18,421 nt of DNA from an uncultured Chloroflexota bacterium (GCA_937967325.1 CALBSQ010000348.1:1-18421), one strand, 5' to 3'. Shown: positions 1-8,840, numbered from the stretch's first letter. Notes: generated by a model not told the origin, from the letters alone. Numbers and translations are program-made.

Positions 1-14
1 CCGCGGCCGGCAAC

Positions 15-28
15 CTGAGTGCCCTCAG
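15..28. repeat. small hairpin at window edge
   Basis: CTGAG (15-19) and CTCAG (24-28) flank a TGCC loop. The stem is only five base pairs and has no T-run, so it may be the tail of a terminator or chance. Nothing else is recognisable in bases 1-40. Confidence 0.2.
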
Positions 29-40
29 CGGGGCGCCATG

Positions 41-202
41 AAGCCGGCACCGACGTAGGAGGGCCACGGAGCGCGGGCGTCCCGCCCGCCCCGGCACGTG
101 GGGACGCCGGCCAGTCGCCGCGCTGAAAGGCTGCTCTGCATCGAGATCACCGGGCGGGCGGGACGCCCGCGCTCCGTGGCCCTCCTACGTCGGTGCCGGC
201 TT
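41..202. repeat. 51-bp perfect inverted repeat with 60-nt centre
   Basis: Bases 41-91 are the exact reverse complement of 152-202, so the element can form a 51-bp stem with a 60-nt loop. The arms are rich in GC runs (GCGGGCGTCCCGCCCGC). One strand translates to a GGRDARAP-like peptide, which I recall as a typical spurious translation of dispersed palindromic repeats in several GC-rich phyla. No transposase is present and I see no clear target-site duplication next to the arms. It lies entirely upstream of the PBP promoter. It is probably a dispersed palindromic or MITE-like element, and could also act as a terminator or insulator for whatever lies before the window. Confidence 0.85.
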
Positions 203-215
203 GCTGCAAACCTCA

Positions 216-244
216 GTGTCACACGCACCCTCACCTGGTACGCT
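216..244 (+). promoter_or_regulatory. candidate extended -10 promoter for the PBP gene
   Basis: GTGTCA (216-221, four of six matches to TTGACA) is followed after 17 bases by TACGCT (239-244), which is preceded by TGG, giving the extended -10 pattern TGnTAnnnT. Transcription would begin near 251. This falls inside the longest possible reading frame (TTG at 201), which argues that translation really begins at TTG 276. Found by eye only. Confidence 0.45.
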
Positions 245-275
245 AGAGCGGACGGATGGCACCGACGGAGCGCCT

Positions 276-2504
276 TTGACCAGCAGTTCCGGCCGGCCGG
301 CGAGCCGGAGACGCTTCCTGCGGGCGGCGCTGCTCAGTACCGGCAGCGCCATATCGTTGGCTGCATGCGCTCGAATCCCCGTCGCGCTGCCGGGAGCCGC
401 GGCCACATCTAGCTCGGGGGCTAGGAGCCTACCCGCGGCAGCGACGGCAAGCTTGTCGGCAACTACCACGGCGAGCGCCGCGTCGGCGAGCTCACCGCCG
501 AAGCCGACGGCGACACCGGTGAATGAGCCGGGAGCGATCGCCGCCGCCTACCTCGCCGCGTGGAATGCCGGCAACTATGCCGACATGTACGCCCTAATCT
601 CGGCGGATGCGAAGCAAAAGATCAGCCAGGACGATTTTGTCCAACGCTACAACGCTATCCGCGTCCAGGCCACCATCTCCAATGTCAATGCGACTCTGCA
701 GCCCGGGCAGCGCGCCGGCGCCAATATCCAACAGTTTTCCGTGGCGTTCGATACCGTGCTCGTCGGCAAGATCGAAGAGCGCAACACCATGACCCTGGGC
801 GTTGATCCCGGCGGCAGCGCCTGGCGAGTGCAATGGCTACCTTCGCTCATCTTCAAGGAGCTGACTGGCGACAACATCGTCCATATGATCCCGATCGACA
901 CGCCGCGCGGGGACATCCGCGACCGCGCCGGCAAGTCGCTGGCCACCGTCGGCAAGGTCACCACGGTCGCGCTTGTTCCTGGCAAGATCACAGACGAGCA
1001 AGCTATGCTGAGCCAGTTGAGCGGACTGCTCAACGTTCCGGCGGCGGTGATTAAGCAGAAGTATGCCCAGTCCCAGGCCGACGTGCCGGTGCAGATCAAG
1101 ACTATCTCCCTGTCCGAGGCGACGCCGATCCGGCAGCGACTCGCGGCCATCCCGGGCGTTCAAGTCACCGATGATCCCGCGCGCGTCTACCCAGCGGGAG
1201 CCCTGGCCGCCCAGACCATCGGCTACCTGTCCCAGGTGACCGACGAGGACCTGAAAAAGCTGGCAGTCCAGGGCTACTACCAGGGTGACGTCGTTGGGCG
1301 CAGCGGCGTCGAACAGTGGGGCGAGTCCGCGCTCGCCGGCCGTCGCGGCGGCAAGCTGCTGGTCACCAGCCGCCAGTTCGATCCGGTGACCACGATCGCG
1401 GAGCGCGCGGCGACCAAGCCTGGCGCGGTCTACCTCACGCTCGACATTGGGTTGCAGCAACGCAGTGAGCAGCTCCTCGGCAAACGGCCCGGGAGCATCG
1501 GCGTGATGCGAGTGAGCGACGGATCGCTGCTGGCGATCGCCAGCTATCCGGGCTTCGACCCGAACCAGTTCATCCTGGGCATCTCGGCCGCTGCCTATCA
1601 GCAGCTCTTCAACGATCCGCTCGGCCCCTTCGTGAACCGTCTCATCGACGGCCGCTACGCCACAGGCTCGGTCTTCAAGCCGATCACGATGGCGGCCGCC
1701 CTCGATCACGCCGGCTACACGGCCGACTCGACGTTCGACTGCCCGGGCTACTACGTCCTGGACAACACGCGCTGGGCCGACTGGAAGGCGCACGGCCGCG
1801 TCGGGATGGTCGAGGCGCTGACGCAGTCCTGTGATGTGGCCAACTACACGATGGGCCACCAGGAGGATGTCGCCGATCAGACGCTGCTTCCCAAGGAAGC
1901 GCAGGCGTTTGGTCTGGGGAGGGTCCCCGACATTGTCGGCTTGGGCAGCGCCAACGCCGTCGGAGCTGCCGGCGTTGTCCCCAGCCCGGCCTGGAAGCAG
2001 AACGCGCTGGGCGAGGGCTGGCTGCCCAAAGACGCCGTCAACCTAAGCATCGGCCAGGGCTACCTCCTGGCCAGCCCCGTCCAGGTGCTGAACGTGTACG
2101 CCGCCATCGCCAATGGCGGAACGTTGTGGACGCCGCGCATCATCGACAAGGCAGTCGACGCCAACGGCGCTGTCACCGACAGCAATGCGGCCAAGCCGCT
2201 GGGCACGTTGCCGGCCAGCGCCGATGCGCTGCACAGCATCCGCCAAGGGCTCCGCGGCGTTACGTCCGACGAGACCGGGACGGCGTTCCGCGCCTTTCAA
2301 GGCTTCGGCGTGCCGACCGCCGGCAAGACCGGCACGGCCCAGGCCGGATCGGGCCAGCCCCACGCCTGGTTCGCGGTCTATGCACCGTTTGATCAGCCCG
2401 AAGTCGCCGTCGTGACCATCGTCGAGCACGGCGGCGAGGGCGCCGCCGTCGCCGCGCCGATCGTGCGCAGCGTCCTGGAAGCCTATTTTGGAGCGAGACA
2501 CTGA
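276..2504 (+). CDS. MecA-like class B penicillin-binding protein, Tat lipoprotein
   Basis: A D,D-transpeptidase that should cross-link peptidoglycan on the outer face of the membrane. I chose TTG 276 (742 aa) because GGAG lies five bases upstream and a promoter lies between it and the longer TTG 201 start. Residues about 10-31 hold a twin-arginine signal (SRRRFLR), a hydrophobic stretch and a lipobox LAAC with Cys31, so export as a folded lipoprotein is inferred. An NTF2-like domain (about 60-165, MecA_N type) follows, then a PBP dimerisation domain (about 165-385) containing an RGDIRDRAGK-type motif. The transpeptidase domain keeps SVFK (Ser465), SCD (Ser518, where SxN is usual; SxD occurs in some class B enzymes) and KTG (Lys684). 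The domain is complete and likely active. The NTF2 domain resembles MecA, but resistance cannot be inferred from this. Confidence 0.9.
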   Translation: MTSSSGRPASRRRFLRAALLSTGSAISLAACARIPVALPGAAATSSSGARSLPAAATASLSATTTASAASASSPPKPTATPVNEPGAIAAAYLAAWNAGNYADMYALISADAKQKISQDDFVQRYNAIRVQATISNVNATLQPGQRAGANIQQFSVAFDTVLVGKIEERNTMTLGVDPGGSAWRVQWLPSLIFKELTGDNIVHMIPIDTPRGDIRDRAGKSLATVGKVTTVALVPGKITDEQAMLSQLSGLLNVPAAVIKQKYAQSQADVPVQIKTISLSEATPIRQRLAAIPGVQVTDDPARVYPAGALAAQTIGYLSQVTDEDLKKLAVQGYYQGDVVGRSGVEQWGESALAGRRGGKLLVTSRQFDPVTTIAERAATKPGAVYLTLDIGLQQRSEQLLGKRPGSIGVMRVSDGSLLAIASYPGFDPNQFILGISAAAYQQLFNDPLGPFVNRLIDGRYATGSVFKPITMAAALDHAGYTADSTFDCPGYYVLDNTRWADWKAHGRVGMVEALTQSCDVANYTMGHQEDVADQTLLPKEAQAFGLGRVPDIVGLGSANAVGAAGVVPSPAWKQNALGEGWLPKDAVNLSIGQGYLLASPVQVLNVYAAIANGGTLWTPRIIDKAVDANGAVTDSNAAKPLGTLPASADALHSIRQGLRGVTSDETGTAFRAFQGFGVPTAGKTGTAQAGSGQPHAWFAVYAPFDQPEVAVVTIVEHGGEGAAVAAPIVRSVLEAYFGARH

Positions 2505-2505
2505 T

Positions 2506-2775
2506 ATGCAGACCCGACCTACCCGCCCAACTGCCATGAGCGTTATCCTCGCGGATTGCGCGATGATCGCCCTCTGTGTCACCGCGATGTACTGGCTGCT
2601 CTACAGTCCGCTGGTGCCGATCCCGTTCACCGCTACCGGACTGATCGTGGGAGCCTTGCTGCTCGGGTTGCCGTTAGGCAGCGTTGGCATTATCCTCAAC
2701 CACCGAGCGGCGCGCAGCTCGGCCGGTGGACCGGTACGCCAGGCGTGGCCGCGGGGGCCGCGTCGCAAGAAATAG
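2506..2775 (+). CDS. small two-helix membrane protein, unknown function
   Basis: An 89-aa protein I cannot assign to a family. Residues about 11-33 and 42-64 are strongly hydrophobic and separated by a short Pro-containing loop; the N-terminus (MQTRPTRP) and C-terminus (many Arg and Lys, ending RGPRRKK) are basic, which suggests both ends are cytoplasmic by the positive-inside rule. The ATG at 2506 starts one base after the PBP stop codon, with TGGAG about 12 bases upstream inside the PBP gene, so the two are probably translated from one mRNA. An upstream in-frame ATG at 2488 would add six residues, but TGGAG lies after it rather than before it. The pairing hints at a cell-envelope role, but nothing in the protein proves it. 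Confidence 0.7.
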   Translation: MQTRPTRPTAMSVILADCAMIALCVTAMYWLLYSPLVPIPFTATGLIVGALLLGLPLGSVGIILNHRAARSSAGGPVRQAWPRGPRRKK

Positions 2776-2787
2776 GACAGGGCAAGC

Positions 2788-3927
2788 GTGAGAATTACCG
2801 CCGTCGAGCCGCTGCTTATCGACCGCTACCTCTTCGTGCAGGTCCACACCGACGCGGGGCTGGTCGGCCTGGGCGAGTCGGGGACGTGGGGCTACCTGGA
2901 AGCGTCGGCACAGGCCGTCGAGACCTTCCGCCGGTATCTGGTCGGCCAGGATCCTCTACGCATCGAGCACCACTGGCAGTACATGTACCGGTCGAGCCAC
3001 TTCCGGGGCGCCGCCATCATGGGGGCGATCAGCGCCATCGACATCGCCCTCTGGGACATTGCCGGCAAGCATTTCGGCGTGCCCGCGTATCAGTTGCTCG
3101 GCGGTAAGGTCCGCGACAAGGCGCGCGTGTACTATCACGTCTTCGGCCGCACCACGGACACGCTGGTCGAGGGCTGCGTCGAGGCCAAGCGGCAAGGCTT
3201 TACGGCGATCGGCCACCTGACGCCGTTCCTGGACGAGCCGCACGACGTGCCGTTCTTCAAAACCCACGCCAGCAAGATCAGCGACGCCATCGAGTCGGTC
3301 CGCCGCTACCGCGAGGCCGTCGGCAACGAGGTCGACCTCTGCATCGAGATCCACCGCCGGCTGACGCCGGCTGAGGCGGTGGTGCTAGCCCGCGGCATCG
3401 AGCCGTTCCACCCTTTCTTCTACGAGGACCCGATCCTGCCCGACAACTTCGACGCCATGGGGCTGGTTGCCCAGAACATCCACATCCCCATCGCCACGGG
3501 CGAGCGGCTGCACTCCATTTACGAATTCGGCATGCTTCTGGCGCGCGGCGCCGTGCAGTATGTCCGCCCTGACGTCTGCCTGGCCGGCGGGCTGACGCAC
3601 TGCAAGAAGATCGCCGCCCTGGCCGAAGCGCACGACGTGCAGGTCGTGCCGCACAACCCGCTCAGCCCCGTCAGCACGGCGGCCTGCTTGCAACTGGCCG
3701 CGTGCATACCGAACTTCGCTCTTCAGGAGTATCCCCTTGGTGAAGACAAGCCGCCCAAGAGCGAGATCGTCACCTTGGCGCCCCGACTGGAAGCAGGCTT
3801 CCTGATCATTCCCGACGCCCCGGGCATCGGCATCGAGCTGGCCGAGGGCGCGCAGGAGAAGCATCCCTACCGCCCCCGGGGGCTAAGCACGCGGCTGCAC
3901 GTGGATGGCTCCGTCGTAGACCAGTGA
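2788..3927 (+). CDS. enolase-superfamily sugar-acid dehydratase (ManD/galactonate dehydratase-like)
   Basis: A 379-aa member of the mandelate racemase/muconate lactonising enzyme family, a cytoplasmic Mg-dependent enzyme that most likely dehydrates an aldonic or uronic acid. The N-terminal capping domain (1-115) ends in IDIALWDIAGK. The barrel has likely metal ligands Glu187 (in EIHRRLTP), Glu213 (FYEDP) and Glu239 (TGER), plus His289 (PHNP). The 26-26-50 residue spacing of these four matches what I recall for D-mannonate dehydratase, and the HRRLTP stretch matches its HHRLTP acid motif, except that the first ligand is Glu rather than Asp. The Lys motif of true mandelate racemases is not seen. 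Start is GTG with AGGG five bases upstream. Only 12 bases separate it from the membrane protein gene, so it is probably co-transcribed. The substrate cannot be fixed from sequence. Confidence 0.85.
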   Translation: MRITAVEPLLIDRYLFVQVHTDAGLVGLGESGTWGYLEASAQAVETFRRYLVGQDPLRIEHHWQYMYRSSHFRGAAIMGAISAIDIALWDIAGKHFGVPAYQLLGGKVRDKARVYYHVFGRTTDTLVEGCVEAKRQGFTAIGHLTPFLDEPHDVPFFKTHASKISDAIESVRRYREAVGNEVDLCIEIHRRLTPAEAVVLARGIEPFHPFFYEDPILPDNFDAMGLVAQNIHIPIATGERLHSIYEFGMLLARGAVQYVRPDVCLAGGLTHCKKIAALAEAHDVQVVPHNPLSPVSTAACLQLAACIPNFALQEYPLGEDKPPKSEIVTLAPRLEAGFLIIPDAPGIGIELAEGAQEKHPYRPRGLSTRLHVDGSVVDQ

Positions 3928-3960
3928 CGGGCGGCCTCGCAAAGAGCGATTAGGGTGCTG

Positions 3961-3969
3961 TGGTACCAT
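3961..3969 (+). promoter_or_regulatory. candidate extended -10 promoter for tatD
   Basis: TGG followed by TACCAT (3964-3969) fits the extended -10 pattern TGnTAnnnT. No good -35 hexamer is visible 16-18 bases upstream, as is common for extended -10 promoters. Transcription would begin near 3976, leaving a leader of about 34 bases before TTG 4010. The same TACCAT hexamer precedes other genes in this window. Confidence 0.4.
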
Positions 3970-4009
3970 GAAATCACTTGACCGCGAAAGTTAGGGCAGC
4001 TCAACGAGG

Positions 4010-4795
4010 TTGGCTATTGACACCCACGTCCACCTCGACGCCTCCGCATTCACATCGGACCTGAGCCAGGTGCTCGATCGAGCCGCGCACACGGGCGTGA
4101 CGCGGATGGTGACGATCGGCACTGATCTGGAGTCGAGCAAACGGGCTCTGGGGCTGGCTCAGCGATATCCCTCCGTCTGGGCATCGGCGGGCGTCCATCC
4201 CCACGAGAGTGAACATTGCCCGGCGACGCTGGAAGATGAGCTGGCGGCGCTCGCTCAGGATCCGCGAGTGGTTGCCATCGGAGAAACGGGTCTGGACTTT
4301 TACCGCGACTACGCGCCGCGCGACTGCCAGCGCGAGGTATTCGCGCGCCAGGTTGCCGTGGCCCTGCGACTGGACCTGCCGCTGATCATTCACAGTCGTG
4401 AGGCGAGCGAGGAAGTCGTCAGCATGCTGGACGGCGCCGGCGCGACGAAGGTGGTAATGCACTGCTTCACCGGTGATCGGGCGCTGGCGCGGCGCTGCAG
4501 CGATCGGGGCTGGTATCTTGCTTTCGGCGGTGCAGCGACCTACCCCCGAAACGAGGAGCTGCGCGCGGCCGTGGCTGAGGCGCCCGCCGACCGGATACTC
4601 TTCGAGACCGACGCTCCCTACATGGCGCCCGTTCCCCATCGCGGCCGGCGCAATGAGCCGGCGTGGCTCGTCGACACGATCGCCCAATGCGCCGCCGTCC
4701 GCCGTACCAGCGCCGAAGCGTTGTCGCAGCAGGCCGAGCAGAATGCCGGCACGATCTTTGGCCGGCTGCTCTCTCACCCGACAGAGGAGTCCTGA
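4010..4795 (+). CDS. tatD: TatD family metal-dependent hydrolase/deoxyribonuclease
   Basis: A 261-aa cytoplasmic amidohydrolase-fold enzyme of the TatD/YcfH family, linked to 3'-5' DNA exonuclease and D-aminoacyl-tRNA deacylase-type activities in its relatives. All expected metal-binding positions are visible: His6 and His8 (THVHLD), Glu92 (GETGLDFYRD), His128 (IIHSREA), His151 (MHCFTG) and Asp201 (ETDAPYMAP). Length is typical for the family. The TTG at 4010 is the only usable start, because an in-frame TAG lies at 3992-3994; the best ribosome site is AGGG at 3993-3996, rather far upstream, while GAGG directly abuts the start codon. The prenyl synthase gene begins six bases after its stop, so both probably form an operon. 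Confidence 0.93.
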   Translation: MAIDTHVHLDASAFTSDLSQVLDRAAHTGVTRMVTIGTDLESSKRALGLAQRYPSVWASAGVHPHESEHCPATLEDELAALAQDPRVVAIGETGLDFYRDYAPRDCQREVFARQVAVALRLDLPLIIHSREASEEVVSMLDGAGATKVVMHCFTGDRALARRCSDRGWYLAFGGAATYPRNEELRAAVAEAPADRILFETDAPYMAPVPHRGRRNEPAWLVDTIAQCAAVRRTSAEALSQQAEQNAGTIFGRLLSHPTEES

Positions 4796-4801
4796 GCACC
4801 C

Positions 4802-5794
4802 ATGCCGTCCCTCCTTTCCATCCTCGGCCTCGGCCCGCTCGCACGCACCATCGCCGCCGACACGCGACTCGTCGAGGAGGAGCTGCAGCACCTGATCGCC
4901 CGCGCCGGCGATCCCGATCTGCGCCAGGCGCTGGCGCAACTCTTTGCCAGTGGCGGCAAGCGCTTGCGCCCAGCCCTCGTGCTCCTGGCCGCGCATTGGG
5001 GCGCCTACGACCGACCGCGCGCCGTCGTGGTCGGCGCGGCCATGGAGATGATCCACGCCGCCAGCCTGATCCACGACGACATCATCGACGCCGCCACGAC
5101 CCGACGCGGCCGGCCCACGACCAACAGCGTCTGGGGATCGAAGGTTGCCGTGCTGGGTGGCGACTACCTGTTCGCCGCCGCGGCCGGCGCGGTCGCGTCG
5201 ATGAATGACGTCGGCCTGATGGATTCCACGGCGCGCACGATTATGTCACTGTGTTCCGGCGAGATCAGCCAATCCGCGCGCGCTTTCGATTGGCAGCTCA
5301 GCGAGTCCGACTATTACGACTACCTCGAACAGAAGACGGCCAGCCTGACCTGGCTGTGTTGCCGGGCCGGCGCCATGGTGTCGAAGGCATCCGAACACGT
5401 CGTGGAAGTGCTCTCAGAGGCTGGGCGCAACCTGGGTATGGCCTTTCAGATTGTAGACGACGTGCTGGATCTGACTGCTACGTCCGATGAGCTCGGGAAG
5501 CCCGCCGGCCTCGACCTGCGGGAAGGGACCCTAACCCTCCCCGTCATCCACCTGTTGCAGGAGCCCGGCGGCCAGCAGCTCCGTCAGCAGCTCTGTCAGG
5601 GGCAGCCTGCGAATGAGCAGACGATCGCGGGCATGCTGCAGGCGGTCCGCGCCAACGGCTGTGTCGACTATGCCTATGGGGTGGCTCGGGGGTACATGCG
5701 CGAAGTCGAGCGCCTGGTGGACAGTCTGGGCGCCTGCGACGCCGGCAGGACGCTCGTACAGGTGATGCGCTACACCATCGAGCGTCGCAGCTAG
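4802..5794 (+). CDS. trans-polyprenyl diphosphate synthase (long-chain)
   Basis: A 330-aa all-helical isoprenyl diphosphate synthase that extends allylic diphosphates with isopentenyl diphosphate. Visible motifs are GGKRLRP (substrate binding), the first aspartate-rich motif HDDIID (Asp92, Asp93, Asp96), the following RRGRPTTN, and the second aspartate-rich motif VDDVLD (Asp219, Asp220, Asp223). The residues before the first motif (AASLIH) are small, as in long-chain enzymes of the hexa- to nonaprenyl type, so a menaquinone side-chain role is more likely than geranylgeranyl synthesis. ATG 4802 has GAGGAG at 4784-4789, 12 bases upstream inside the end of tatD. The exact chain length cannot be read from the sequence. 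Respiratory use is consistent with the CtaA gene further along. Confidence 0.92.
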   Translation: MPSLLSILGLGPLARTIAADTRLVEEELQHLIARAGDPDLRQALAQLFASGGKRLRPALVLLAAHWGAYDRPRAVVVGAAMEMIHAASLIHDDIIDAATTRRGRPTTNSVWGSKVAVLGGDYLFAAAAGAVASMNDVGLMDSTARTIMSLCSGEISQSARAFDWQLSESDYYDYLEQKTASLTWLCCRAGAMVSKASEHVVEVLSEAGRNLGMAFQIVDDVLDLTATSDELGKPAGLDLREGTLTLPVIHLLQEPGGQQLRQQLCQGQPANEQTIAGMLQAVRANGCVDYAYGVARGYMREVERLVDSLGACDAGRTLVQVMRYTIERRS

Positions 5795-5825
5795 CTTGCC
5801 AACGGGACCTTCCTCCTATCGGTAA

Positions 5826-5843
5826 GCGCCACTGAGGTGGCGC
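5826..5843. terminator. hairpin after the prenyl synthase gene
   Basis: GCGCCAC (5826-5832) and GTGGCGC (5837-5843) form a perfect seven-pair GC-rich stem with a TGAG tetraloop, 31 bases after the prenyl synthase stop. No T-run follows, so it is either a weak or factor-dependent terminator, an mRNA-stabilising hairpin, or a small dispersed palindrome. It is the only notable element in the gap 5795-5897. Confidence 0.4.
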
Positions 5844-5897
5844 GCCCTACGCTCTCCTCAATGACCTGATTCTAGCGCCGGGGCGTGGGGAGGGGGG

Positions 5898-7499
5898 ATG
5901 GCCGTCGGTGCGCTGACCGAATCGATCGTCATCGATGGTCGCTATCAGTTGCTGCGCCGGCTCGGCGGCAGTTCCATCACGCCGCTGTTTGTTGCCTCCG
6001 ACCTGCCGGCCGGCGCCGTCGTCTGTGTGCGGCTGTGGCAGTTCACCGCCTCGATGGATGCCTGCGCCCGCGTCCCGCCACTGGCCCCCACCCGCTGGCC
6101 GAGCGGCGACGGGCCGTTGCTGCCCTACGACTTCGGCGTGGACGACGATGTCGCCTATCTCGTGCGACCGTACGTCAGCGGGAGGAGCCTGGCGGCGGAG
6201 CTCGAATCGAACCGCCGCTTTACTGACCTCGAAGCGGTCGCACTGGTGCGGCGCATCGGCGCCTCATTGTTGCTTGCCTATGAGTGCGGGTTCGCCAGAC
6301 CAGGCGTCCAACCGGATTCCGTGATCCTCGGCGCGGACGGTACGGTCCGGACAGGTGGATTCGATCGGATCGGCGGCAGCGAAGCGCGAGCACCGGATGC
6401 CGCGGCGTCCTTCAACGATGAGACGATGACCGACGTTGCCGCGTTGGTGTCACTCCTCCATCGATTGAGCGGGGTGGGGCCTTCCGGCCTACCCGACCAC
6501 GTTCTCGCCACAGCAATGGGAGCGCCACCGTGGCAACGCCCGGCCAACCCAGCCGCCTTGCGTCCGGGAGGGCTGAACCGGACCTTGGCGCGAAGTGTCC
6601 GCGGAGATAGTGGCAAGTGGCCCAGCCTCCGCGAGCTTGTAGCGACGCTGGACCGCGCTGAGGCACACCTCCGCGGTATGAGCCCGATTACGGCGGGGTT
6701 CAAGGCATGCCACTCCGTCATGGCCGGGGCGATACGGCGGGCGCGGCAGCTCGGGCCGCTCTGCCTGCCATACCTCATCGCGGCAAGCTTGCTTTCCGGC
6801 ACGGCGCTACTCGCCGTCGGCGCCGTCCGGGGCAGTCCCACCGATCCCCATAATCTTGTGGTCTACACGCTCGCCGCCCCGGCTCGCCCGTCAGGACCGA
6901 GCCTCGCCGTTTTGAGCCGGCCCATCCCGGTTCCAGCCGCGCAGGCGCCACCCGTCGCCCAAAGAGGCGACCCCGCCCAGATCGCTCCAGCGGCGATGTC
7001 CGGAATTCACGGCATAGCCGGCAACCAGCCAACCGCGGCTGTTCCCGCAGAGCGGTTAGCCGGCGTCCCGCCGCGACCTCAAGAGCAGGCCGCGTTCGCC
7101 CTCCAACCGCCGTCGCCAACGATCGCCTCACACACGAGCGGCGCACCGATGGGAGAGAGCAGCCGGGGCCCGGTGAAAAGCCGGCTGGTCAGCGGTGAGG
7201 CAACCCAGCGCGCGGCCGGCGCCGTGGTCAGGGAGCATCCCACGCCGACTCTGCCTAACTCGACACCCGCTTCGTCGAGCCCGAAGGCAACTTCGCCACG
7301 AGAGACGCCGCCGGCCAAGCCGCGCGTTACCTCCAGCGCGGCGCCTACCGCTCATTCGATTGAGGCCGCGCCCGCGGCCACACCGCCGGCCAGTACAACC
7401 GAAGCGCCGGCAACAAAGCCACGGTCCGCCGCCACACCGGCAGCGTCGCCCGACGCGAAGTCGTCGGCGGCGTCAAACAAGCATACGGCACACCGCTGA
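5898..7499 (+). CDS. kinase-like (probable pseudokinase) membrane protein with low-complexity tail
   Basis: A 533-aa protein with a cytoplasmic domain resembling Hanks-type Ser/Thr kinases, one membrane segment (about 286-310) and a tail of about 220 residues dominated by Ala, Pro, Ser and Thr. The kinase resemblance lies in the opening RYQLLRRLGG, the hinge-like YLVRPYVSGRSL (88-98) and GVQPDSVILGADGTVRTGGFD (136-156), the place of the catalytic loop and DFG motif. Catalytic features are lost: Arg45 replaces the VAVK lysine, there is no HRD aspartate, and DFG reads GGFD. It therefore probably does not phosphorylate. The tail would lie outside the cell and may span or bind the wall. ATG 5898 directly follows a very purine-rich stretch (GGGGAGGGGGG). 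It appears to be a single-gene unit. Confidence 0.75.
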   Translation: MAVGALTESIVIDGRYQLLRRLGGSSITPLFVASDLPAGAVVCVRLWQFTASMDACARVPPLAPTRWPSGDGPLLPYDFGVDDDVAYLVRPYVSGRSLAAELESNRRFTDLEAVALVRRIGASLLLAYECGFARPGVQPDSVILGADGTVRTGGFDRIGGSEARAPDAAASFNDETMTDVAALVSLLHRLSGVGPSGLPDHVLATAMGAPPWQRPANPAALRPGGLNRTLARSVRGDSGKWPSLRELVATLDRAEAHLRGMSPITAGFKACHSVMAGAIRRARQLGPLCLPYLIAASLLSGTALLAVGAVRGSPTDPHNLVVYTLAAPARPSGPSLAVLSRPIPVPAAQAPPVAQRGDPAQIAPAAMSGIHGIAGNQPTAAVPAERLAGVPPRPQEQAAFALQPPSPTIASHTSGAPMGESSRGPVKSRLVSGEATQRAAGAVVREHPTPTLPNSTPASSSPKATSPRETPPAKPRVTSSAAPTAHSIEAAPAATPPASTTEAPATKPRSAATPAASPDAKSSAASNKHTAHR

Positions 7500-7514
7500 T
7501 GGCGCGTCACCGTT

Positions 7515-7575
7515 GCAGGGGTACGAGGCTGAAGGGGGCGGCGTTGAGCAGAGGATCCCCGATCAACGCCCCTGC
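7515..7575. terminator. structured gap between convergent genes
   Basis: The 82 bases between the convergent kinase-like and chrA genes contain two alternative stems: GGCGTTGA (7540-7547) with TCAACGCC (7563-7570), and GCAGGGG (7515-7521) with CCCCTGC (7569-7575). The right arms overlap by two bases, so they largely nest. There is no T-run in either direction. A bidirectional, factor-assisted terminator is plausible. Confidence 0.35.
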
Positions 7576-7581
7576 CGGCAG

Positions 7582-8802
7582 CTACGGCGCCATCCCGACA
7601 ACGGCGCCGCCGACAGCTCCGACGATAACGACGATCCAGGGCGGTATCTTCCAGAGCACGAGGAGGCCGAACGCCGCCAGCGCCAGCGCTACGTCCAGCG
7701 GCCGGCGAATAGCACTGGTCCAAATCGGCTGGTAGAGGGCAGCGAAGAGCAACCCCACCACGGCGGCGTTGATTCCCTGCAAGGCAGACCGCAACCCTGG
7801 ACGCGCTCGAATGGCCGTCCAGAACGGGAGCGCGCCGACCACCAAAAGGAAGGCGGGCAGAAACATCGCCACGAGCGCCAGCGCGGCCCCTTGCCAGCCG
7901 CGCGGAGCCGGCCGCATGATGGCGCCGAGATAGGCGGAAAACGTGAATAGCGGACCGGGAACCGCCTGAGCGGCGCCGTAGCCGGCGATAAACTGAGCGT
8001 TGCTGAGCCAGCCGGGCGGTACTACCGCTGCCTGCAACAACGGCAGCACTACATGGCCCCCGCCGAACACCAGTGCGCCGGCGCGGAAGAAGCTATCGAA
8101 TACCGCCAACCCATGGTTAGCGTTCACCTGCCGCGCCAGCGGTAACGCAACGAGCAACGCGGCCAGCAACGCCAGAGCCGCGACCCCAAGACGCCGGCTC
8201 ACGCTCACGGTCACGGGCGTCCCCACCGTCGCGGCGGGCGCCGGCAGCCAGCGCCAACCGATCACGCCGGCAACCGCGATGGCGCCTACTTGAGCCACGG
8301 CTGCCGGCCAGGCCAGCAGGAGGATGGCCGTCAGGATGGCAATGGTACCTCTGGCGCGGTCGGTACAGAACGTCCGCGCCATCCCCCACACGGCCTGAGC
8401 GACCACCGCGACGGCAACCACCTGCAACCCGTGCAGCCAGCCCGCGGTGGCAACGTCGATGCCCTGGACACGGTAGGCAAACACGGTCAGAGCGATAGCC
8501 GACGGCAGGGTGAACCCGAACCAGGCTGCCAGCCCACCGAGCAGGCCCGCGCGCAAGATCCCTACCGATATTCCTACTTCGCTGCTGGCGGGGCCGGGCA
8601 AGAACTGGCAGAGGGCAACGAGATCGGCAAACGTCTGCTCGTCCAGCCAGCGCCGCCGCGTCACGTACGCATCGCGGAAATAGCCGAGGTGGGCGATAGG
8701 GCCACCGAACGAGGTGACGCCGAGTCGCGCGGCGACGGTGAGCACTTCGAGGGCCGCAAGGAGAGGGGTGCTGCCCCGCTTTTCGGCGCCGACCCCGGCC
8801 AC
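7582..8802 (-). CDS. chrA: ChrA family chromate transporter
   Basis: A 406-aa two-domain (long-chain) member of the CHR family, inner-membrane proteins that export chromate in characterised cases. Both halves carry the family signatures: SFGGPIAHLGYFR (31-43) and QFLPGPASSEVG (66-77) in the first, and FGGGHVVLPLL and AVPGPLFTFSAYLGA in the second. About ten hydrophobic segments are visible. I chose GTG 8802 rather than the longer frame because AGGGAG lies six bases upstream and the family-like sequence begins only after it. It stands alone, convergent with the kinase-like gene. Chromate resistance is likely but not certain; sulfate or other oxyanion transport has not been excluded for many family members. 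Confidence 0.9.
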   Translation of the reverse strand: MAGVGAEKRGSTPLLAALEVLTVAARLGVTSFGGPIAHLGYFRDAYVTRRRWLDEQTFADLVALCQFLPGPASSEVGISVGILRAGLLGGLAAWFGFTLPSAIALTVFAYRVQGIDVATAGWLHGLQVVAVAVVAQAVWGMARTFCTDRARGTIAILTAILLLAWPAAVAQVGAIAVAGVIGWRWLPAPAATVGTPVTVSVSRRLGVAALALLAALLVALPLARQVNANHGLAVFDSFFRAGALVFGGGHVVLPLLQAAVVPPGWLSNAQFIAGYGAAQAVPGPLFTFSAYLGAIMRPAPRGWQGAALALVAMFLPAFLLVVGALPFWTAIRARPGLRSALQGINAAVVGLLFAALYQPIWTSAIRRPLDVALALAAFGLLVLWKIPPWIVVIVGAVGGAVVGMAP

Positions 8803-8834
8803 GTCGCACTCCCTGGACCCCCGACAGTCGCGAG

Positions 8835-8840
8835 ATGGTA
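8835..8840 (-). promoter_or_regulatory. candidate -10 element for chrA
   Basis: Read on the minus strand, TACCAT lies here; transcription would begin near 8828, 26 bases before the GTG start at 8802. It lacks the TGn extension and no good -35 hexamer is visible. It is listed because the same hexamer sits at a similar distance from other starts in this window. Confidence 0.25.
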